From: Ceratodon purpureus
Lineage: Eukaryota > Streptophyta > Bryopsida > Pseudoditrichales > Ditrichaceae
Length of the DNA: 64,000 nucleotides
Reading direction: 5' to 3'
Assembly: GCA_014871385.1 (NCBI GenBank)
Contig: CM026427.1
Location: 4,224,988-4,288,987 of the forward strand
Of this stretch, positions 56,343-64,000 are shown one piece after another. The translations under genes were made by a program, and so were the position numbers. The notes below the pieces were generated by a model, which made no database searches, was not told the origin of the DNA, and saw only the letters and a program-made list of their open reading frames with translations. Numbering within the stretch: position 1 is the first letter of the stretch; each line of letters begins with the position of its first letter.

Positions 56343-59313
56343 ATGGCCGACCCACTTTTCGCTCCTGCTCTGGTTGGAACATTTGTGAACTTGTTCTTCA
56401 CAGAGGTGATTGACGCAGCCAAAAGTGCCTATGGATATAGAGAGAAATGCAAGATTGTGTTGGGCAGCGTGGACAAGCTTCAACCACATATTGATGCAGC
56501 TCTGAAGGATTCTGTCCATTGGGATAAGGCGCAATCTAATTGGTTGAAGGAAATTGAAGGTCTTCTGTTTAATGCCAGAAGTCGTGCTATAAAAGGTAGA
56601 GACGAAACGAAATCAGAAAAGCGAAAAAGAGCGATGAAGATCTGGCGTTGGGGGAAGCTGCCATCTGAGCTTATGGATATTGTCCAACAGATCCGAAAAG
56701 GCCCAGCAGAATGTAGTCTTTGTGGCTGCACTTGAAACTATCACGTACATGAACTCCCTCAGGAACAAAACGTCGCTTGGCTTTGTTCCTCAACAGCTTC
56801 CAGCTCATATTGTAGGGGTGGATGAAACATTCAACAAACTGAAGGCATCTATACTTGGAAGTACTGCAAAAGACATGCCCAGTTACCTCGGTTTGCATGG
56901 AAGTGGCGGAGCAGGGAAAACAACGATAGCAAGGATGTTGCACAACGATGAACAAATCAAGAAGAAATATGGAGCTGATTCAGTTTTGTGGATCACCATT
57001 GGGCTTAATGCAAGAGTGTCGGATGTGTAAAAAACAATGGGACAATTCCTGGCCGATGGAGTATTTGAGAAATCCTATGCTCATCAGAGCCTAAAAGATC
57101 AACGTCGATTCTTGTGGGCTGCATATTCCAAGAAGAAGGTGTTCTTGATTTTGGATGATGTGTGGCAGGAGAACCACGAGCAAAACCATGACATGATGTA
57201 CTGGTTGAATATTGCCACAGCTCCTGGATCAGCAACCTTGATCACCACCCGAAATACTGAAGTGCTCTCGAAAGTGCATGCTGAATCCGAAGTTGTGTTG
57301 GGTCTTTCAGAGGAAGATAGCTGGAAATTATTTTCCGCTCATGCATTTTCCGAAGGCAGTCCCCCATCCACAATCTCCCAGGAACTAGCTAAAAAAGTGT
57401 GTAAGGAATGTAAAGGGCTCCCTCTTGCATTGAAAGTTATTGGAAGTGCCATGGTGGATAAGGTGGATGAGGAAGAGTGGAGTTCAGCTTTACACGACCT
57501 GAAGCGGTCAAAGCCAATATTAGGTTCCTGCGTGGATTTTGAGCTGTTTGATTGCCTTCGATTCAGTTACGACAACCTGAAGAGTGACGTGTTGAGAATC
57601 TGCTTCTTATATCTTGCCGCTTTCCCTGAAGATTATGAAATTCCAACATCAAAACTATTCATGATGTGGGATGCTGAAGGGCTGTTTGGTTCAGTGGATG
57701 CCGAAGATGTGAGCAGGGAAGGCCGGAGGCATCTAGGAATCCTAGAGAAGCGTTCCTTGATTCAATGGAATCGTAAGCGTGAATCTGTCCAAGTACATGA
57801 TATTCTTCGCGATCTTGCATTGTACATCATTGATAAGGCTAAACTTGAGGAATGTGCAAACGAATGTTTCTTTCACTCAGGAAAAGTGTTCAAATCTTTT
57901 CCGTCGGAGAAGTCCTTGCACGCCATCAAGAGGATGTCATTGATGAATTCTAGCATATCTGAGTGGCCTCAGAAGTTTGAAGCCCCGAATCTTCAAGTAT
58001 GTATACTTTCTGGGATGAAACTGGGCAACAATGTATCAAGATTGGACTTCTTAAAGGATGCGACAAAGTTGAAGTACGTAGACCTCTCTCGAAATCACTT
58101 CAACTCAGAAACAAACTTATTAGGTCTTGAAGGATTTAATTCTTTGAGATTCCTCGAACTTTCGAATAATGAATATTTGAAAGAGCTTCCTAAGAACATT
58201 GGCAATTTGAAGCATCTCACAAAATTGAATTTGGAAGGATGTCCATCCTTGAAGAAGCTTCCTCAGAGCATCTCCAACTTGGAGAGCCTACATGAGTTGG
58301 ACTTATCGGGATGTGAATCCTTGAAGGAGCTTCCTGAGAACATTGGCAATTTGAAGCATCTCACAAGATTGAATCTATCAAGATGTACATCCTTAGAGAA
58401 GCTTCCTCAGAGCATCTCCAACTTGGAGAGCCTACATGAGTTGCACTTATCAGAATGTTTCCGCTTCAAGGAGCTCCCTGAGAACATTGGCAATTTGAAG
58501 CATCTCACAAAATTGAATTTGGAAGGATGTGCATCTTTGAAGAAGCTTCCTCAGAGCATCTCCAACTTGGAGAGCCTACATGAGTTGGACTTATCGGGAT
58601 GTGAATCCTTGAAGGAGCTTCCTGAGAACATTGGCAATTTGAAGCATCTCACAAGATTGAATCTATCAAGATGTAGATCCTTGGAGAAGCTTCCTCAGAG
58701 CATCTCCAACTTGGAGAGCCTACATGAGTTGTACTTATCAGAATGTTTCCGCTTCAAGGAGCTCCCTGAGAACATTGGCAATTTGAAGCATCTCACAAAA
58801 TTGGATCTAAGCACATGTACATCCTTGGAGAAGCTTCCTGAGAGCATCTCCAACTTCGAGAGCCTACATGAGTTGCACTTATGGAGTTGTGACTCCTTGA
58901 AGGAGCTTCCTGAGAACATTGGCAATTTGAAGCATCTTAGAAAATTGGATCTAGGACAATGTACATCCTTGGACAAGCTTCCCGAGAGCATCTCTAACTT
59001 GGAGAGCCTACATGAGTTGGACTTATCGAATTGTGTATCCTTGAAGGAGCTTCCTGAGAACATTGGCAATTTGAAGCATCTCACAAAATTGGATCTAAGC
59101 AAATGTACATCTTTGGAGAAGCTTCCTCAGAGCATCTCCAACTTGGAGAGCCTACATGAGTTGCACTTATGGAGGTGTTCATCCTTGAAGGAGCTTCCTG
59201 AGAACATTGGCAATTTGAAGCATCTCACAGAATTGAATCTAAAAGGATGTAAATCCTTGGAGAAGCTTCCTCAAAGCATCTCAGAGCTTCCTAAGAGTGT
59301 GGTTCAAGGATAG
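56343..59313 (+). pseudogene. CC/RPW8-like NB-LRR gene with one frameshift and one stop
   Basis: A single exon starts MADPLFAPALVGTFVNLFFT, an N-terminal helical domain resembling RPW8 or CC_R domains (residues 1-120). The frame shifts by one near 56695-56705 (CGAAAAGGCC), where IRKG in one frame must join AQQNVVFVAALET in the next. The NB-ARC follows: P-loop GLHGSGGAGKTT, WITIGLN, then an in-frame TAA at 57028-57030, kinase-2 VFLILDDVW, RNBS-B ATLITTRN, GLPL CKGLPLALKVIGSAM, RNBS-D CFLYLAAFPEDYEIP and MHD-type SVQVHDILRDLAL. Then come LRRs of 24 residues. Intact, this would be an NLR of about 990 residues. Apart from the two breaks the frame is clean, so it is a recent pseudogene, or the breaks are sequence errors (the first lies in a short A/G homopolymer run). 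Confidence 0.85.
58170..59290 (+). repeat. Homogenised LRR array: 144-bp and 288-bp tandem units
   Basis: Two alternating 24-residue LRR types, LKELPENIGNLKHLTKLNLE and LEKLPQSISNLESLHELDLS, make a 144-base unit repeated about eight times. A larger 288-base unit is duplicated almost exactly (from about 58229 and from 58517). The words CCTGAGAACATTGGCAATTT and AGCATCTCCAACTTGGAGAG recur almost unchanged, so copies have been made uniform by recent duplication or gene conversion. Confidence 0.92.
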
Positions 59314-60884
59314 CATCCCATATATGTGTACTTAGAAGATTGTGATTATTCACATAAGGTTTTTTGAAATATTTGAATGATTAAAGTAAATTGAGGTGTA
59401 TTGTTTTCTTGAGTATGAATTAATGACAATCTTTGGAGGTACATTGAAGGAACATTTCCAAGTTGAAGGAATTCTTTACTTGATGGGATTTTGAGCAGAC
59501 AATGATTTCTTATCTAATGTCTTGGAGATTCTTCTCATGGAATATGACAGGTCTCTAGTAGTCCAGTTGTTTGAATATTAGTCATAGTGAGAAGTGCATG
59601 GAACATTTAGAGGTGCTCTGTGAAGAATATTGCTGGTTGTGGTGTTGGAACAACAACAATCAGTAGGGTGTTTTGATAGAACTTTACATAAATCTACTTG
59701 TGAAAGCTAGGCTCAAAGCTAGTGGGTTTTGTTCAGATGTGCATCCAAGCTGAGCATTCCTTATTCCTCATATTGTTGTTGTTTTCTTGCAGTCTTCATG
59801 ATCTACAGTGTAGTGCTTGTGATTTTAACTAGACACATTTGTCTTCCAAGTGAGTTTTGTGCTTAATTATATCTTCCTTACATCTGAAAATCAGTGCATG
59901 TATTCTACTACAACTTCAGTTTACTTGAATTTTTGGAGCCTTGAGCCCCCCACCACCAGATGTTTGTTTAGCAAGTTCTGATCTAAATTCTTTGTACTAT
60001 ATTTGCATTTGTTGAGACATGAAATCATGTGTAGTTACATGCCAATGGTCATCCAGGAAAACCGCATGTGCACTATTACTGTAGCTGCTGTGAGTCCATT
60101 CAAGATAGAATGATACAATTTTGTTTTGTAAGATTTGTGCTCCCAGTGTTAGAAACTAATTCTAGTAGCATGTTTACAGTACAAACCCATCCTGAAGTTC
60201 CATTTGACCCAGAAGCTTTCATGATATCCTTAACAAAAACAGAGAAATTTATAAGCCTATTATGTAATTTGTACCAAAAGGGAAATGTCCCCAATTTATA
60301 ATCACTACTTTGAATCGTTTAGTGCGCATCATGATTTCACCTTCTCATCACTGGTTTGCTTCTGCAGAGCTAGTTGTACTCTCACATTTTAGAAGATTTG
60401 CATTCCCCAAGGAATCATGATCTTATGTGAGTTGCACATAGTGTCTGGGGTGGTGATAAAAATTAAACTCGGCACCCTGTCAAATGCTGATATTTATGCA
60501 ACAAATTTCATTGAGTACATCCATGCTTTTAGGCCCATGTAACAAAAATTCCGCCATTCCTTTGTATTTAAGTGTTTAATCATATGATTTTCATATGAAA
60601 AAGATTATGAACCATCAAAGTTTCATATCTCTCATATATTCTTTTCAAAAGTAGTCTGTGGATACTGTATTTTGAAGCCTTGAAGCAAAGTTGCTTCAAA
60701 ACAATTCTGGTTGGAAAAATTATTCGATTATATACGTTATTTTGAGACATTTATGATTTATATTATAACACTGAAGCATATATATATTTATAATTCATAT
60801 TATATCATAATTGCAAAAAATAAATATCATTTTGGCAATATTTTACTAATTTTGGACCACACTTGATTGTTTTGAGCTCAATAA
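59314..60884. other. 3' region of the NLR gene and AT-rich intergenic DNA
   Basis: Probably 3' untranslated sequence at first. Nothing else was recognised; from 60560 the sequence becomes extremely AT-rich. Confidence 0.4.
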
Positions 60885-60888
60885 TTAA

Positions 60889-61459
60889 TCTCTAAAGTTC
60901 CTTGACTATTTTCACCAAAACAACACTCTAAAATTGCCATTTTTGATGCAAGAAGCATGAATGACTAAAACATCATTATTTTCCAATTATAACCGTAAGA
61001 TCTTCAATTAAATTATTCTCCTAAACATTTCAAAATATTTCATCATAATCAATGGTAGAGATTAAAAGGTTATAGCAATTGAAATTTGAAAACAAACTTT
61101 TTTGACAAGATTTTTGAATAGGTTGACACACTCTTTTGCATTATAGATTTTAGAGGTTTTCATGCATGACAGAGACAACTAAGATAGCTACTTGTATAAA
61201 AAAAATTACACACAATGACAAGTGTAGCATGCTGAAAACAATATTTTTATTAAGTTGAATATATAAGAATGCTCATTCATATATCTTCCCTAGAAATTCC
61301 ATTGCTTCACAAAGCCCCAATCCAAATGGTCTTATTAATGTTTGATGTCCATTCTTTAAGTGAAGTAAAATTCCTAGGCAAAAATATTACCTTTAATCCC
61401 TTCATCAAGGCTGCCCGAAACAGCCGAGAGCCATTTTGGATTTCCAGAACCTTTAGGGG
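60889..61459 (+). mobile_element. Family B piggyBac-like MITE, short copy
   Basis: Begins TCTCTAAAGTTCCTTGAC after TTAA (60885-60888) and ends ACCTTTAGGGG; the base tetrad after the right end is ATAT, not TTAA. It aligns with the first 500 bases or so of 62948-63885 (AAACAATATTTTTATTA, GCATGACAGAGACAACTAAG versus GCATGACAAAGACAACTAAG). It is about 370 bases shorter than that copy, so it lacks much of the right half. Non-coding. Confidence 0.65.
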
Positions 61460-62947
61460 ATATACAACATGATTTCAAGTTTTTATCCCCTTACAATAAA
61501 AATGTTTAAAAGAGAGAGTCTATTTAATCATGTAGTGTCATATGAACTTATCTTACATCAATATCAAAGTCTAATCTAAATAATTTATAGACTGACTACC
61601 AATATGCCAGAAATAAAAAAAAATATATATATAAGTAAATCAATTGATTATTACTATCTTCTAAAAAACATAATTAAAGTTACATATTCAACACTTAATC
61701 ATTTCAATTGAATTTGATATGGTTTTTCTTTATTATTGGTATTTCTAGCTTATACCATGATCATTTATATATACGGAAAATATTCAAATTCATGGTTATA
61801 TAGTTATTATTGAGTTGTTGAGTTGTTCAAATCACCGCATTTTTAATCACATGCTAAAATTGACATACCAAAAGAAAGAACACCTCCATGAAGCAACATC
61901 TAAAAAGGTAATAGATTAATGAAGAAACGACATTGACCTTCAAAGTTTGTTGACTATATTTTCCTGATATACTTCAAGTATTTTATTAAGTGCAAAGACC
62001 AAAAATTTGAATCCTTCATTCTTATATAAAGACCAAAACTCCAAATAAATTATCTTTTATTTTTTATTCTTTTCAAATTGTATGATCTTGTCAAAGACTA
62101 CTACAAGATTAAATAAATAAAAAAATCATGAGATTTTTTATCGTATGGATTGGATAAATATAACATATAACATAAAAGATTTTTTTTGGCTGAATCCTCT
62201 TTTATAAAGTAGGCTCATTTTGAATCCTGGTTGAGTAAGATATTTGTACTATGTAAAATTGCTACTATCCACCATCACAATCCATTTAATATCAGCTGCT
62301 TGAATACCAAATTTTAGATATAATAGTAGTATGTAGCATTTTAAAAAGAATCTTGCAATGGAAGGAGATCCAAAATGATGCCATATATAGTTCTATTTTT
62401 TGTGAAGTCATCTCTACTGAATACAACCTTGTTGAGTTTATTTATTTGTTTGTATTTTAAAATTTCTTTTAAAAAAATTTTAGTTGATGAAATTATAAAT
62501 ATAAACAAGAGAAAAAATTTTAAAAATTTATCTCTAAAAACGTGGAAGAAGGACAAACATTAAATTTGTAATTACTTGATAAGACACAAAAAATTCTGAC
62601 TTCTCTTGAAGTAAAATTTGTGCTCTACAAGAGGTTGTGATGTTTTTTGACAATCTCAAAGAAGATTGCCTATGTTATTTCAATAAATACTCAAGTGTAA
62701 TGAATTACGATAAGAGAAGTGTCCAAACTACCCACATATAATAGATTTTGTTTTGTTACTATTCCTTTTTCCTAAATGCCTGTTATTATGTATATGATAT
62801 TTTAAAGATTCAATCAATTTTTAGCTAGCAAACTCATTTTTTACAATTGTTTGATTTTGGATAGAATAGTGGATCAATACATATATCAATTTTGAATCAA
62901 CTTCATGAATTCTTTATAGATGTTACAAACTTCATACTTCTTTTTAA
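61460..62947. other. AT-rich intergenic DNA with repeat family C copy 2
   Basis: Part of this stretch, about 61590-62050, is the uninterrupted copy of repeat family C (listed separately). The rest shows no gene or known repeat. Confidence 0.45.
61590..62050. repeat. Repeat family C copy 2 (uninterrupted)
   Basis: Aligns by eye with 46848-46931 plus 47743-48030. Here TTCAATTGAATTTGATATGG runs without a break into TTATACCATGATCATTTATA, whereas the other copy has the 803-base MITE between these words. This stretch therefore represents the unfilled site. Confidence 0.65.
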
Positions 62948-63885
62948 TCCCTAAAGTTCCTTGACTATGTTTCAACAAAAAACGCTCCAAAACTACCATT
63001 TTCAATGTACAAAAGTATGAATGTCTAAAAAACAAACAAATTCCCAATTCTAAGTTACTAGAAGATTTTCAACTAGATTATTGTAGTAGATAGCTCAAAA
63101 AATTTCATCATAATCAACCTTAGAGATTAGAAGATTATAGCAATTAATATTCATAAACAAAATTTTTTGACAAGATTTTTGACTAGGTTGATACACTCTA
63201 ACTATTTTTTCTTAGGTTTTTTGCATTATGAATTTTGAAGGTTTCGGTGCATGACAAAGACAACTAAGTTACCTAATTTTATTAAAAAAATACACATAGA
63301 AAGTAAGTGTAGCATGTTGAAAACAATATTTTTATTATGTTGAACACACAAGAATGCTAATTCATATTTTTTTTCTAGAAAGTCCATTGTTTCATAAAAT
63401 CCCAATCCAAAATGCCAAAGTAAAGATTGATGTCCATCCTTTTAAGTGAAAAAAAGAAAAAACTTTAAAGAATAAAATTATTTTCTAACTTTTTTAAAGG
63501 AAAGATTTTTTTTTTAAAGTACACTGCCCAAAACGGTGAGAAAAATTTTGATTTTTTTGTGGAATGAAAATTTTGTAGCAAAAGTAGCTTTTTTTGGGTA
63601 AATCTCAAATTTGACAGCATTAAGTATTTACAAAAAATCTTAGAAGTAAGAGATGTATTTAGCATGGCTGCCTGAATTGCCCACCAAACACAAAATTCCA
63701 CTTCAAATACTATAACTATTTTTTTAAATCTTAAATTGAAAAAAAAATAAAAAATAAAAAATCCTTAAAATTCTTACATGGCCTACATTCACAAAAAGTT
63801 TCAAAAACAAATATCTAAAATTGACATCACACGTACGTGCCCAAATTTTTAAAAAGCTCATTCTACAACAATTGTCCTTTAGGGG
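62948..63885 (+). mobile_element. Family B piggyBac-like MITE, long copy
   Basis: A 938-base element flanked by TTAA on both sides (62944-62947, 63886-63889). It begins TCCCTAAAGTTCCTTGAC and ends TTGTCCTTTAGGGG, inverted over the first 9 bases or so (YCCCTAAAG). Non-coding. At about 63615 it contains TTTGACAGCATTAAGTATTT, the position at which its reverse-oriented relative has received the piggyBac element. Confidence 0.75.
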
Positions 63886-64000
63886 TTAATGAAGTTTATT
63901 GCAAAATAAAATAAAAAATGGAACTTGTTTAAAATTTCTTGCATCCCAAATCATCTGCATAATTTATGTTGATAAATATATGCATCTATAGTTGATCTTT

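Noticed and set aside
58170-59290. Regularly spaced identical words suggesting a CRISPR-like array
   Set aside because: The repeats are in-frame LRR codons without unique spacers, in a eukaryotic NLR gene.
1-64000. tRNA, rRNA or snoRNA genes
   Set aside because: Looked for by eye through B-box-like GGTTCRA words and conserved arms; none formed a convincing cloverleaf. A covariance-model search would be decisive and could not be run.

Overview
The window looks like nuclear DNA of a land plant, most likely a moss. Genes are split by AT-rich GT-AG introns. Telo-box motifs (AAACCCTA) lie upstream of housekeeping genes. There is a TIR-type NLR with the bryophyte-style FLSHSGAEKSF opening and a second NLR with a long leucine-rich repeat array. 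Species is not resolvable. Gene models were spliced by eye; most were checked only by exon phase and by similarity to families known from memory.

Layout. 2.7-5.3 kb (+): a phosphatidylinositol synthase-like gene that keeps the fold signature but seems to have lost the catalytic Asp motif. 6.2-6.9 kb (-): a small basic protein of unknown function. 8.4-9.8 kb (-): a Tim17/22/23 family protein. 10.8-15.0 kb (-): a six-exon TIR-NB-LRR gene with an N-myristoylation-type start. 16.2-16.8 kb: a solo LTR. 17.0-17.6 kb: a PIF/Harbinger-type MITE with a perfect 33-bp palindrome. 18.2 kb: a 21-bp minisatellite. 18.8-19.9 kb (+): an intronless PLATZ-like zinc-binding protein. 21.0-22.9 kb (+): a monoacylglycerol lipase-like hydrolase. 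23.9-26.1 kb (-) and 26.6-29.0 kb (+): MAK16 and a FANCE-like gene, divergent around a telo-box promoter. 30.5-31.3 kb: a TTAA-flanked MITE. 32.4-42.7 kb (+): the large B-block-binding subunit of TFIIIC, 15 exons and 2336 residues, with a 20-residue repeat array. 43.6-43.9 kb: a Stowaway-like MITE. 44.7-45.5 kb: a second, complete copy of the PIF/Harbinger-type MITE.

46.8-54.2 kb is a nest of piggyBac-superfamily DNA. A 5.35-kb piggyBac with TTAA duplications, terminal inverted repeats and a nearly whole DDD transposase sits inside a smaller TTAA-flanked non-autonomous element; an uninterrupted relative of that target lies at 62.9-63.9 kb. 56.3-59.3 kb (+) is a CC/RPW8-like NLR with a homogenised LRR array, broken by one frameshift and one stop. 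59.3-64.0 kb is AT-rich and filled with the same repeat families.

The single-copy genes cover ribosome assembly, Pol III transcription, DNA crosslink repair, mitochondrial or plastid membrane transport and lipid hydrolysis. They are unlinked in function apart from the shared MAK16/FANCE promoter. The most distinctive feature is the piggyBac system, a superfamily seldom noted in plants: a near-complete element, at least two non-autonomous families, and two insertion sites that can be read against unfilled relatives in the same window.
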